Assembly: GCF_900105685.1 (NCBI RefSeq)
Contig: NZ_LT629781.1
Location: 992,001 to 1,056,000 of the forward strand
Reading direction: 5' to 3'
Length of the DNA: 64,000 bases
DNA from: Verrucomicrobium sp. GAS474
GTDB taxonomy: Bacteria; Verrucomicrobiota; Verrucomicrobiia; Methylacidiphilales; GAS474
Made by a program: the position numbers and the translations under genes. Below, in pieces: positions 15,525 to 25,395 of the stretch; positions within the stretch are counted from its first letter, which is position 1, and each line of letters opens with the position of its first letter. Below the pieces are notes generated by a model. It did not search any database, was not told the DNA's origin, and saw only the letters and a list, made by a program, of their open reading frames with translations.

Positions 15525-17180
15525 CTAGCCTCGATACCGAATCAGTTCACCCGTCCATTTTTCGTGAAGCCCGGCCTCTCTTCCCAGCTTCACCCAGTGG
15601 ATCGCCAGTTTCAGCCTCCTAAAGACCAAGACTTTCCAATGGAGCGCACACCAGGCACTTCTCAGGATCAGCTTGGACTTTTCGAATGTCCGCCAATTCC
15701 ATCCCCACCATTCTTCGATCTTTGTCGGCCTTCTTTTCACCGGATCGGGCAGGTAGTCGAGAACGGACAAGAGGATTCCCACCGAAGATAGAAAGCAATG
15801 GACGTCACCCGACGCGTTCGCAAAAACCGGTTCGGTGATCTTGATGGGGAAGCGCGGCTCACTGTGTTTCCGGGAAATGATTCTGAGCATCTTCCGCTGC
15901 TTCTTGGGGTGAAGGGCGCCGATCATCTCGATGAGACGATTTTCGACCCTGGAGGGATCGCATTTCAGAATATGCCCAATGGCATGGCACATTTCGATTA
16001 CTCCGAGGCAGCCCGCGTTGGCCCGCCATTTGTATTTATACCGATGGCATTCGTGCACGAACAACGAAAACAAGCGGGTATTCGGTGTATCCAGCAGGCA
16101 TCCCAGGGCATTCAGGCTCAGATCAACTTCCCCCCCGATAAGCATCAAGGATCGCTTTGCCCGCTCCAATTGTTTTCCGGAAACGACCGCGATTTTGGAA
16201 TACGGCGAAGCCGATTCGTCCTTCAGGGCGAGGGCAGCCGAACCCCTCGCCGCCATCCTTGCCACGAGCCGGCACCCGACGCATTGCGGATTGGGATAGA
16301 TTCGGATCAACTGCCTTACCAGCAATCCGACCGAAAGAGTTTGATGCCGACTCGTGTTCCATAGCGTTTTGAAGATGCCTTTCGAAGAGTCTACGCCGAC
16401 TGAATGCTTTCCTTCCAAGTGGGTGGCCAATAATTGGGGCTGGGCGCAGTTGAATTTCCCAATACTTTTAAGGATCTTCTGCCGATCAACAGCCTTTGCC
16501 ATCCGCGTCATAACAAAGCACCAAGGCTTGGTTTTCGGCAGTTGCGCCATCTTGCAGCGATAACCCTCGGGCGTCTTGACCAGATCAGAGATCATCCACG
16601 TCTCCGCTTCGTCTACGTTGCCTAGCGTCATCGGGCATTCGTACAGGCTTGCCCTGATATCTTGGGAATGGGCCAGAATTTTCCCTTCGCTATCGAGCAT
16701 CCCGCACAGCCTATCAATCGCCAGGCCGAGCGGTGTGGGCGCGCCGAAGCCCACGTCTTTGAGATCGGCGGATCGTTGCACCCGATAGTCGACCGAGACC
16801 CACGGCTCTTTCTTGTATTTGAACGCCGTCAAAAAGCTGTACCTCCCGCTGGAGGCTTCCCGCGAGAAATAGTAGAGCGCCTCGACGGCGAACGGTGTGC
16901 CGTGGACTGTGTTGCCCCTGAGCATCTTTCCCCTGAATGGGTTGGGATGCGAATGGCAGCGGAACACGCGCTTCGGGATATAGGTTCGCGGATTAAACTC
17001 CTTCGAGCGGAAGGTCCATTCTCTCCACCTCAGGCGATACGCGATTGCCTCGAAGTCGTGCCGGATCGCCGAAGAACCAATCCGCTCGTCGGACTCCAAG
17101 GACGGCGGAGCGGAAAGACTTCTTTTCAACGAACAATTAGGCTCATCGTCATTTAAAATATATTCGTTCTTATTTTCCAA
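15525..17180 (-). CDS. Unrecognised 551-residue protein in the STAND operon (cargo)
   Basis: A soluble protein rich in Trp, Cys, Arg and Lys, with no Walker motif, HEPN, TIR or nuclease signature that I can identify. Notable stretches are GCLGVIEMCHAIGHILKC (about 390-407) and a Trp-rich segment KIEEWWGWNWRTFEKSK (about 490-506). The TTG start at 17180 overlaps the end of the 112-residue gene by 11 bp, so the two are translationally coupled. The three genes 23903 to 15525 form one operon, which suggests it is a partner of the large STAND protein, such as a regulator or effector. Function unknown. Confidence 0.65.
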   Translation of the reverse strand: MENKNEYILNDDEPNCSLKRSLSAPPSLESDERIGSSAIRHDFEAIAYRLRWREWTFRSKEFNPRTYIPKRVFRCHSHPNPFRGKMLRGNTVHGTPFAVEALYYFSREASSGRYSFLTAFKYKKEPWVSVDYRVQRSADLKDVGFGAPTPLGLAIDRLCGMLDSEGKILAHSQDIRASLYECPMTLGNVDEAETWMISDLVKTPEGYRCKMAQLPKTKPWCFVMTRMAKAVDRQKILKSIGKFNCAQPQLLATHLEGKHSVGVDSSKGIFKTLWNTSRHQTLSVGLLVRQLIRIYPNPQCVGCRLVARMAARGSAALALKDESASPYSKIAVVSGKQLERAKRSLMLIGGEVDLSLNALGCLLDTPNTRLFSLFVHECHRYKYKWRANAGCLGVIEMCHAIGHILKCDPSRVENRLIEMIGALHPKKQRKMLRIISRKHSEPRFPIKITEPVFANASGDVHCFLSSVGILLSVLDYLPDPVKRRPTKIEEWWGWNWRTFEKSKLILRSAWCALHWKVLVFRRLKLAIHWVKLGREAGLHEKWTGELIRYRG

Positions 17181-17508
17181 ATGAACGCTGTATCACCTCA
17201 AGGATAAGAGTGTTGAGCACGCATAACCCACTGAAACGAACGCCAGCTTTTCGCTCAGCGCGCCCGACAAACGCCTCGTTCGCTTCGCAAAGGGCTTCTA
17301 GGAGCGGTCGTTCTTGGTCTTTGCCTAAGAGCAAACTGAGGTCGACAGCATCCTCTAAGCGTGCCTGAAGATTGGAAATTAACGTTCCTTCTTGCAAGCC
17401 CAACTGGACATCCTCGACGGAAATGCTGTGAAGGTGCCCTTGCTCCAACGCGGCGTTGAGTTCGAATCCCAGGTACGTCAACGTGCTTAATCGCAGGCGG
17501 GTGGACAT
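17170..17508 (-). CDS. Small middle component of the STAND operon (cargo)
   Basis: 112 residues, helical (RLRLSTLTYLGFELNAALEQG at the start, ending CVLNTLILEVIQRSFGK), no signal peptide, no recognised family. It begins 5 bp after the stop of the 2130-residue STAND protein and overlaps the next gene by 11 bp. Its size and position between two large proteins recall the middle components of ABC-three-component conflict systems, but no ABC ATPase is present and the match is only positional. Confidence 0.65.
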   Translation of the reverse strand: MSTRLRLSTLTYLGFELNAALEQGHLHSISVEDVQLGLQEGTLISNLQARLEDAVDLSLLLGKDQERPLLEALCEANEAFVGRAERKAGVRFSGLCVLNTLILEVIQRSFGK

Positions 17509-17513
17509 AAATC

Positions 17514-20500
17514 TTAGCTCCGTTCCAAGGACTCGACGGATCCATTGGACCGGACGATGTAATATTTTGAGGTTCCAAGATCGTACGGACGGTCTTCTTT
17601 GGTCGATCGATAGGCAGAGTTATAATTTCGGCTTATGGTCGCTTCGATGAACAGGGCATGCCTCTTCTTTTTCAGGAGATGGCCGATCAAGTCGGCACGA
17701 ACTTCAAAATGGCGACCGGCAGAGCTATCAGAGTCGTTCTCTTTTTTCTCTCCCCAGACGATCATTCGGGCAGCTTCGCTACCATTCGCCAGAGTGAAGG
17801 AGGTGCGCAAGGAGTTGGGAGTCAATCCCAGGAGTTGGCACATCGCTTTGTTGAAGACAGAAAATCCAAGATTTATTCCCTTCCGTCGGGGGTCGGTATG
17901 CTGCCACTCGGCATCGCCATCGACCTCTTCCGCCCATGGCAGGAAGGTCACTCCTAAGCGTCGTTGCTCCTCCCGGGAATATCCATTGAGGAGTTCGGCG
18001 AGGGAAAGCGGTCGTGGACGTCTTTTAGAGATTAGCGCCGCGCCTAAGATAGCAATCTGATCTTCAGGGATCATGACTGCCCGGACATCATTGTTTCCCT
18101 GTCGACGATGGTCGGCGATTCCAGCATAACCTGACAACGTGATCCATTCTCTGGGCATGCCCTTTCGAACTCCGGCCAATTCTTCAAATTCCTCATCCGT
18201 TGGAGAAAACCACCTCTCCATTTCTGGAAACTGACGCCAATATTCGGGTTTGAGCGGCGTCGGGCTTCGAAAATCGGATACCCATTGAAAATGCGTTTGG
18301 GGCGATCCTATTTCAAGATTCACCCAGGACTGAAATGGATTCACGATCGACTCGCGCTCGTAAGATTCAATGAGCAGGGGTTCTCGATCTATTAGCTCTC
18401 CCATGACGCACATGAGCGCATGATATTCCAAATAGACCCTCGTCGTTTCAATTTCGGGCTCCTGCCCATGGTCATTGGATCGCTTCATCCAGTCGCTATC
18501 GGATGACAGTTCACGCGGATCCGACCACCAATCTTTGTCGGAATAGCCCCATCTATCACAAATCCATTTCTCGGCCAGTCTACAGAATTCTTCAGGCCAT
18601 TTTCCGAAGACCCGCCCGGCAGGAGAAAACCAGTATGGCACCGTATCCATCTCGCTGAAGGAAAAGCGGCCTTTTTTAGCTGACTCTTCCCGCTCGGAAA
18701 GCGCCTGCCATTCCGGTCTGAGAAGGCAGGACTTCGGTTCATGGAGGCCACTTACCCTCTCCAATTCCTCGCTTGATCCATTCCAAAATCCTTCACTAGC
18801 CAATTTTTCGAGAATCTCCTTAGCAACCTGTCGAACGAAGACATGGGGGAATTCCGGATCCAACGCCACTTTGACTATCTTAGTGCCATGAGAAGCCACG
18901 CGTCGCATGTCATCTTCTGCTATGTGCCGCAGGAAGAGCAGTAGCCACATGCGGGCCGACATCCAGAAGAACTCCAAACGAGGAGAGCGAAAGGCTCCAG
19001 CCTCTTTGGAGGGCAGCTTTTCGACCAGCGCACCTAGGAGATCAGAGCCTTGCTTCGCGCGAATCAAAGACCTCGCAGAATGAAGTGCCTGCCATCTAAT
19101 CTTTTTTTCCGAATGGCCTAAAAAGCTCCATAGGAACAAGGCCAATGCCTCGTTCAAATGGGCTGGGGGTGCCAAAGGAGGCTTGGCAAGTGGCTTTGCC
19201 TTTTCCTGTGCCAACTTCCCTTCTAAACGGGTCATCCACCATTGGAAAACGGCCAGGATCGCCGTGGAATTTAACCGTTTGGCTAGGACATGGGCGACGT
19301 TGATCACTTCGACAACGGACAAAGAATCACTGTTCTGCGCCGCGGCGGAGATCAGTAATTGAGTCTCTCTTCCCTGACAGACGTCGGCGGCAAGAATTTC
19401 CTCTACGTCTTGAATAGAAGTGCTCCATTCCGCTTCGTATCGAGTCAGGGCGGGGAGATGCGACGCTATGAAACGGAAAACTCCCTGGGGAGCCCATGCC
19501 TCGACTTCAGGGGTGTGTCGCCATTGTCGCAGAAGACTCATAAACGACTTGGCGATCTCCCTGTGGATAACGATGTTGTCGGGATCTTGGACTAGCGCTT
19601 CCAAGAACGCAGGACGCTGATTGGCGAGAAGCTCTCTGGCGATCTCCTGTATCAGATGATCCACGCCATCTTTATGACGGGAACGCCACGCTGCACTTAG
19701 GGCGTCGGACAGCCCCGAAAAATCGTTCGCCATCGCTTCCTGTACAATGGGGAATGATTTGGCCTCCGTCTTTAATGAAACCGAGGAATATCCTCCTCCC
19801 TGATTACTTTCCAACGACGACAGGAATGCGGCAAACTTTTCTAACTCGATGATTTCTCTTTGCTCGGCAAGATGATGCTCCTTCGCCCAGGTGATGATCG
19901 CATCGGCATGCATCTTTCTCTCGGATAGCGGAATATCGCGACGAATACTCAGGCTGATTCTCTCGATCAGCCGGATCAACTCCGAACGTTTCCCTGATCC
20001 CTGCTCATAAAGTCGATCCAATAGTCGCAAGTAGACTCGATATTGAGAATCATGTGGAAGGGCAAAATTGAGTAAGGCGAGAATCCCATCCCATTCTAAT
20101 AGGTCCAAATCGATCGCCGCATCCACTAGGCCAAAAATCCCATCACCTATCCAATGAAGCCCCTCATCGTCCCACCGGGCGGCGGTCGCCAAGCCCAAGG
20201 GAAAGTCCAACAGCGAAATGGTTCGGATAAATTCTCGTTTTGGTAGTGAGGATGAGTCGGAAACGAACGGGACCTGTTGTTCCAAAATATCTACCAAACG
20301 CACCGCACTTTGGGTCGCCTCTGAGGGCAAGATGGCTTTGGCCAAAATCTGCCCTATGACCGACGTCAGCTTGAGAATCGGGATGGAATCGTCATCGAGA
20401 GAACTCGTCGAAGCGAGAGCTCGTCGATAATACGCCTCACCTGTCTCGGGTTTCAGTGTCGCTGCGGCACAACGCAACAGATTGCTACGACGTTCAGCTG

Positions 20501-23500
20501 CAGGAGCCGGGGTGCGGGAGATCACCTCCACCGCTTTTTCGATCAATCGTTCCGTGACGAGGCCATAGGCGGAAGACACACGTAGCTGTTCCGCCAACAA
20601 TAAATTCGCATGAGAGGCTCCTGCCTGTACGAGCGCCTCGCTCGCGTCGCTTATCTCGTCAAAGAAGGACGAGGCGTCGCCTTGGCAAAACAATAGGGCT
20701 TGCGTCGAAAGCTTGATCCACTCGAAAAAGGTGGTGTCCGTCTTGAACCACCTCTGCTTAGCGTGCCCGCGCCGCTTTTGGAGATCCTTGCGGAGTTCAG
20801 GCAGGATTTTCTCAACAGAAGAGAGCGTATGGATCACGGCCGCTCGGCGAGCGTAGGCTTCGAGAGTCGAAGAGAATTCTTCCAGGTGATAGGACTCCCA
20901 TCCTCTTTCCTCCCGTTCGGTAACCGGAGGAGTTATCGACTTCAGAGTGATGTCGGATCCTCGAATGACGCTTTGCAAGCAATGAACCCGTAGCGGAAGA
21001 TCCCAGTCCGATCGATGGATGTGAGAAACGGGAGAAGCTTTTGGAAAGGGTTGAGGGAAACGTTCAAAAAGCCACAGGATCAATTCCGGAGTTTCACCCG
21101 AATAGAGTGCTAGCTCGCCAAAGGAAACGATGTTCTTGGCGAGATGCTCACGACGCCTCTTGCCAATGGGAGTCTGTTGTAAGTCACGCAGAGTTCGCTG
21201 AACCAGCGTTTTTTCCGGAATGCCTCCTTGATCCCAGATTTCCGCCAAGACGATGATCCTAGCCCAGGCGGGGAGATCCAAGACTTCCAAGTGGCCACAT
21301 AGTCGGGAGGGAAGCTCGCTCTTTGCCAGTCGGCACGCGAGTTTTTGAGTCAACTCCGGCCATATCCGAATCGGTTTCCATCTTTTCAGCCGCTGGACGA
21401 CAGCCTTTTCGCCGTACAAGAAATAAACGGCCTCCAGTTCGAACGCGATGTCGTCGGTCGTGATATTCCATAATGACCTTTCCGAGGACATCTTCGTTTC
21501 CTGGATCATTACTGAGCGAACGTTCAACCACGCTTTCCCCTGATCAAATAGGGTGACGGCCTCTTCCCGACGATTTTCTTCTCTCGCCTGCACTGCCGCA
21601 AGTCGCCAACAGGCGGGACCATAGAGAGGGCCATCTTTGAGTTGCCGAAAAAGCTCGGCCACGACATCGGGATCGCCGTATCGGGAGGCGAGCTCGGGAT
21701 GTTCGGCAATGGCAGCTTTTAACGAGGCGTCTGATCGAATGAAGTCGGTCGAGAGCAGGAGAAGGCGCAACGCATTTTCAGCATCGTCGAGATGCCCCGC
21801 ACTCTGCAGGGCCAGTTTCAGCCGTCGACGAGCCACGCTTAGACGTTTGATTACGTCCTGAATGCACAAGGAGATTGGCCGCTGAACGGCTAAGTCGATC
21901 AAGTCGCGATGGCGGTTAGCCTGATAAAGATGATCCGCGATCGAAACCGCACTGAAGACATCAGTCTCCAACCGTTCGAGGAGGCATTCCGCTAGGATGC
22001 CGTGCGCTATGGCGAGCGATTCTTCGGTGACTTTTCCATTAAGCCATACATCAAAGTCTTCGTCCCGGAAGCAAAGAGAATCGTTCTCGATATGAATTCC
22101 TGGAGAAAGAGCCTGGCACGCAGCCTTCGTCTCCTGCATAGAAAGCCTCCATGCTTTAGAAAGGATTTCCAAGGGAGCTGGTCGAGATAGGGCAATAAGA
22201 AGACTGGTCTTTTCCTGGACGTCAGAGGCGAAGTGAGAAGAAAAATCGTTGTATAGATCCGAGAAGAGATCTTCGGAGGTTCTGCGGACACGCTCCAGAA
22301 GAACGGGCAGGGTGCTTTCGGGACGACGTCGCAGCGCATCGACGATCGTGGGAGCAGCAGGTTTACTGGTAAGGTAATAGAACTGGACTCGCGGATTTCC
22401 CCCCGTTTTGGTGTGGAAGGTCTGGCACTGCTCGTCCGTGGCGAGTGGATAGCGATTCCGAAGGTTTTGGGATGATGCCTGAAGATCGAAACCCTCCAGG
22501 AGAAGTTCGTGGGTTCCAGCGGGCGGTTTTAGCCCGGCGCAGCGATGAGTGCGGCTGGTGACAATCAGAGCGCAATGTGGCGGGAGAGAAAGCCCCCAGA
22601 GTCGTTCCAAAAAGAACGAAGACCCTTCTTTTCGAGCCATTTCAAATGCGTTGTCGGCAGCGTCGATAACCAGAACAAGCCATGCCCCTTCCTGCTGAAA
22701 GACGCGGGAAACATCTTCGACGAGGCGCTTGAGGTGACGTTCACGGGCAACGTCATCGGAGGACAGGAGCTGAAATGGCATTCCGCATTTCACCGCGATC
22801 TCGTTGGTGATTTGGGGGAGGCATCCTTTCGCCAAATGGCGGACAGAACCGAAATGGCAATCCCCTCCGCCAAAGCAATCGTAGACGACAACACACGATC
22901 CTTCTGGAAGATGTTTGCACAGGGATAAAGCAGTCGTCGTTTTTCCCACTCCCGCTCCGGCGTGCGCGAGGACGCGGCCGCTGCTGGACGCGAGGACCAC
23001 TTCGGCCAACCGCTTGGCATCGCTGGATTCAATGAGGGCCTTAGGGAAAGAAAAAACCGGAGGTTCGGGAAACAAGTGGTCGAGAGAACCAACCCCCAGG
23101 CAGGCCAACACTTCATTCAAACCCAAACCGAGTTGGCCAACTGTATCGGGGAGAGCCTGCTTTCTAACCAGAGAGGTCAACGCGGACACCGCGTCACCCG
23201 GGCTGCTGATCCCGGTTGCGCCAACCTCTTGGATCAGCTTAATGCGTTGCAGCTCCCTAGACTCTTCTCCGCAGTGGGAAAGGTCGAGATGAGTCACAAA
23301 GGACGTAAATAGAGAGCCTTTGAATTTGGTCGCCTTTTTGAATCGGGTAAGGAGGTCCTTGGCGGAAGCGTCAGCCTTCCGGGAAAAGGCTTGAAGAGTC
23401 TTTCCGTTTCGCAGGTGAATCTGAAGACGGGTTAAGGTCTCAAGCACTTCGGGGGAAATCGGCTGATTGCTTACCAGGCGAAGGCTTATTTTGGCATTCA

Positions 23501-23903
23501 ATGCCTCGGAGGAATGCTTCTCGCAAAGGCCTTGATACGCCCTCGCAAGCCCCGCAATGAGGCTGGGCCCTTTGGACGACTCACAGAGGCGCGCGGCAGT
23601 CCACGGGATAGTGGGATGCCGGGTGCTGTATTTGAGCTGTTCGATGACAATTCGGTCGGCCGTCTGGATGGTATCTCCTCCGAAATAGCTCGTGAGATCA
23701 ACGGCTAGATAGTGACCTTTCGAGTCTTGAGAGGACTGTTCACGTGAGACTCCCTCCATGATGACGCGACGCAGCTGACTCTTCGGGATCAGCATTTGCA
23801 CGATTCGTCGTGCCGCCCATAGGAAGTGAAAGTCGTGGCCTGCTTGAGATTCCCTGACTCCTCCGGGAAAAGATCCTGAATGTTCCATGGCTCGCTGAGT
23901 CAT
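17514..23903 (-). CDS. Giant STAND NTPase with N-terminal Cap4-type nuclease, candidate antiphage sensor (cargo)
   Basis: 2129 residues. N-terminal nuclease-like domain (about 15-200): counted from the TTG at 23906, E51 in IMEGVSREQ, D70 in YLAVDLTSYFGG and the QxK of IEQLKYS (Q90, K92) fit the E...D...QxK pattern of Cap4/DUF4297 PD-(D/E)xK enzymes. A P-loop NTPase follows (Walker A HAGAGVGKTTTA near 318, VYDCFGGGDCHFG, Walker B LVLVIDAADNA near 410, then SRTHRC), then about 1600 residues of helical repeats. This is the nuclease-STAND-repeat plan of Avs-type proteins that detect phage proteins and then cleave DNA. It is much longer than typical Avs2-4 proteins. ATG 23903 is preferred over TTG 23906. 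The defence role is inferred from architecture. Confidence 0.82.
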   Translation of the reverse strand: MTQRAMEHSGSFPGGVRESQAGHDFHFLWAARRIVQMLIPKSQLRRVIMEGVSREQSSQDSKGHYLAVDLTSYFGGDTIQTADRIVIEQLKYSTRHPTIPWTAARLCESSKGPSLIAGLARAYQGLCEKHSSEALNAKISLRLVSNQPISPEVLETLTRLQIHLRNGKTLQAFSRKADASAKDLLTRFKKATKFKGSLFTSFVTHLDLSHCGEESRELQRIKLIQEVGATGISSPGDAVSALTSLVRKQALPDTVGQLGLGLNEVLACLGVGSLDHLFPEPPVFSFPKALIESSDAKRLAEVVLASSSGRVLAHAGAGVGKTTTALSLCKHLPEGSCVVVYDCFGGGDCHFGSVRHLAKGCLPQITNEIAVKCGMPFQLLSSDDVARERHLKRLVEDVSRVFQQEGAWLVLVIDAADNAFEMARKEGSSFFLERLWGLSLPPHCALIVTSRTHRCAGLKPPAGTHELLLEGFDLQASSQNLRNRYPLATDEQCQTFHTKTGGNPRVQFYYLTSKPAAPTIVDALRRRPESTLPVLLERVRRTSEDLFSDLYNDFSSHFASDVQEKTSLLIALSRPAPLEILSKAWRLSMQETKAACQALSPGIHIENDSLCFRDEDFDVWLNGKVTEESLAIAHGILAECLLERLETDVFSAVSIADHLYQANRHRDLIDLAVQRPISLCIQDVIKRLSVARRRLKLALQSAGHLDDAENALRLLLLSTDFIRSDASLKAAIAEHPELASRYGDPDVVAELFRQLKDGPLYGPACWRLAAVQAREENRREEAVTLFDQGKAWLNVRSVMIQETKMSSERSLWNITTDDIAFELEAVYFLYGEKAVVQRLKRWKPIRIWPELTQKLACRLAKSELPSRLCGHLEVLDLPAWARIIVLAEIWDQGGIPEKTLVQRTLRDLQQTPIGKRRREHLAKNIVSFGELALYSGETPELILWLFERFPQPFPKASPVSHIHRSDWDLPLRVHCLQSVIRGSDITLKSITPPVTEREERGWESYHLEEFSSTLEAYARRAAVIHTLSSVEKILPELRKDLQKRRGHAKQRWFKTDTTFFEWIKLSTQALLFCQGDASSFFDEISDASEALVQAGASHANLLLAEQLRVSSAYGLVTERLIEKAVEVISRTPAPAAERRSNLLRCAAATLKPETGEAYYRRALASTSSLDDDSIPILKLTSVIGQILAKAILPSEATQSAVRLVDILEQQVPFVSDSSSLPKREFIRTISLLDFPLGLATAARWDDEGLHWIGDGIFGLVDAAIDLDLLEWDGILALLNFALPHDSQYRVYLRLLDRLYEQGSGKRSELIRLIERISLSIRRDIPLSERKMHADAIITWAKEHHLAEQREIIELEKFAAFLSSLESNQGGGYSSVSLKTEAKSFPIVQEAMANDFSGLSDALSAAWRSRHKDGVDHLIQEIARELLANQRPAFLEALVQDPDNIVIHREIAKSFMSLLRQWRHTPEVEAWAPQGVFRFIASHLPALTRYEAEWSTSIQDVEEILAADVCQGRETQLLISAAAQNSDSLSVVEVINVAHVLAKRLNSTAILAVFQWWMTRLEGKLAQEKAKPLAKPPLAPPAHLNEALALFLWSFLGHSEKKIRWQALHSARSLIRAKQGSDLLGALVEKLPSKEAGAFRSPRLEFFWMSARMWLLLFLRHIAEDDMRRVASHGTKIVKVALDPEFPHVFVRQVAKEILEKLASEGFWNGSSEELERVSGLHEPKSCLLRPEWQALSEREESAKKGRFSFSEMDTVPYWFSPAGRVFGKWPEEFCRLAEKWICDRWGYSDKDWWSDPRELSSDSDWMKRSNDHGQEPEIETTRVYLEYHALMCVMGELIDREPLLIESYERESIVNPFQSWVNLEIGSPQTHFQWVSDFRSPTPLKPEYWRQFPEMERWFSPTDEEFEELAGVRKGMPREWITLSGYAGIADHRRQGNNDVRAVMIPEDQIAILGAALISKRRPRPLSLAELLNGYSREEQRRLGVTFLPWAEEVDGDAEWQHTDPRRKGINLGFSVFNKAMCQLLGLTPNSLRTSFTLANGSEAARMIVWGEKKENDSDSSAGRHFEVRADLIGHLLKKKRHALFIEATISRNYNSAYRSTKEDRPYDLGTSKYYIVRSNGSVESLERS

Positions 23904-23976
23904 CAATAGGGGGAATCACTGTACGCAGAAATCTATTTCATAATGACCTAAGTCACTTTCGAAATCGCTCGCTCAT

Positions 23977-24705
23977 CTATGCGAGATAGTCGGCTAAAAA
24001 ATTGGTTACTCCCTGAATCATCTGCTCAACATCCGTCTTTTTGAACTGATCGAATTCGCCATGGGCTGCTTTATTCCGAATGTCAGCCCAGGCACGAAGC
24101 TGTTTAGCTTTGAGCTCATTAAACGCTCCACTCGTCTTTAAATCATCGATAAGCGGCCCGAGCGTCTTCGGCTCTCCATTAGACTTAATAATTTCTAGCG
24201 GCGGTTGCTGTTGGCCACAGAGGGTTCGTAGACCTTTCTCCAATACGGCACCCGCCAATACCGCTGCAGGCACGTGGTCAACTGAGCTGGTTTGCGTTCC
24301 TCGCAAAAGCGATTCGGCTTGTCCCATGTAGTCGGCCGCCACTTCAGCTTCGATTTTTAGAAAGATGCTATCGAGAAACCCTTTTTCCAAGTCATCACGA
24401 AATGCCTCTAAAATGCCTAGAGAGTATTGTACTTCCGGCTTTTTCCCCCCGGCTTTAGAAAAAATGTCAATTTGTTGACCAAACTTCGAATCTGATTTTA
24501 CGAAAGGGTCGAACAACGTCAGACAGTTAGTCTTCCACCGTGCCAGACGTTGAGAATCCCAATCGTAGCTGGTGTAGCTTATGTGAACGTTGCCCCGCGT
24601 ATGAGGAGGGATAACTCGAATGGATTCGACAAAAGCTTTTCCTTCCAAAATTAGTTCGTCGCATCGAGTAATAATCAATACTCGCGCTTTGCTTGTGGCA
24701 TTCAT
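23977..24705 (-). CDS. HEPN-like protein (cargo)
   Basis: About 242 residues from the ATG at 24705 (MNATSKARVLIITRCDEL); an ATG at 24768 would add 21 residues of unlikely sequence. The C-terminal half looks like a HEPN or DUF4145-type helical domain: AAVLAGAVLEKGLRTLCG, a middle helix LGPLIDDLKTSGAFNELKAK, and WADIRNKAAHGEF carrying the R-N-x3-H motif typical of HEPN RNases. It lies 73 bp upstream of the STAND gene on the same strand, so it may be the first gene of that operon. It could act as a toxin-like RNase or a nucleic-acid-binding accessory. Confidence 0.65.
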   Translation of the reverse strand: MNATSKARVLIITRCDELILEGKAFVESIRVIPPHTRGNVHISYTSYDWDSQRLARWKTNCLTLFDPFVKSDSKFGQQIDIFSKAGGKKPEVQYSLGILEAFRDDLEKGFLDSIFLKIEAEVAADYMGQAESLLRGTQTSSVDHVPAAVLAGAVLEKGLRTLCGQQQPPLEIIKSNGEPKTLGPLIDDLKTSGAFNELKAKQLRAWADIRNKAAHGEFDQFKKTDVEQMIQGVTNFLADYLA

Positions 24706-24768
24706 TAGTTTCTTATTTGTAAACGAACAGGCCAAAGGCACTTGTCGTGAGCCGCTCATGAGTGGCAT

Positions 24769-25059
24769 CTTTCACTGGCTTTTTTCTACGATCTCGATCG
24801 GAGGTCTCTTTCTTCAGCTTCGCGTAAGCGCACTCATACGTGAATCCTAAGAGAAGACGGAGTGTAAGGCTAGAATAAGGGAGTTCCTAGCCAAGCGAGG
24901 CACCATCTGCGACATGCCCTCCCGCATCCCCACTTTATCTAGATTCGTTTAACGACAATGGTATTGGTCGCTTACGGCTGATCTAGATCTTTTTGACCGA
25001 CCAACGGGCCCTGACTTTGATCCGTAATGCCTTAATCGATCCCGACCTAGGGGCGGTCG
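24769..25059. other. Intergenic region
   Basis: AT-rich and without a convincing gene. It should contain the promoter of the HEPN/STAND genes (minus strand). Nothing else is recognised. Confidence 0.35.
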
Positions 25060-25287
25060 TTAACAGTCGCGACAAAGCTCTTCCCACGAGGTGCCCAACG
25101 TTTTGCGAATCCGAGACAATGTGGAAAATGCAGGGGCCTTTGATCCAGCCTCTAGGGCTTGCCAATATTTCAGACTCACGCCCACCTTCTCGGCTGCCTT
25201 TTCCTGCGTGACCTTTAAGGCCGTACGAAGGCGCTTTAGGTTTCTGCCGAGATGTTTGTAAGGCGCACTGGATGCCACGCCCTCCAA
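25060..25287 (-). CDS. XRE-family helix-turn-helix regulator (cargo)
   Basis: 75 residues, almost entirely an HTH_3 domain: LGRNLKRLRTALKVTQEKAA, EKVGVSLKYWQALEAGSKAP, then FSTLSRIRKTLGTSWEELC. The T-Q-E-K-A-A and Y-W-Q-A-L-E-A-G residues are the usual turn and recognition-helix pattern. Small lone Cro/C-type regulators commonly control defence genes or mobile-element functions; its position upstream of the HEPN/STAND genes on the same strand suggests that role, as inference. Confidence 0.8.
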   Translation of the reverse strand: MEGVASSAPYKHLGRNLKRLRTALKVTQEKAAEKVGVSLKYWQALEAGSKAPAFSTLSRIRKTLGTSWEELCRDC

Positions 25288-25395
25288 GGATGGCGATCCC
25301 TATTCCGTCAAGAACCATCCAATAGATGGTAATTCTTGACGGCGTTTCCGTCGACCTCTACGAAAGATATAAGCAGTGACGCTGCTCAAGGCTCT

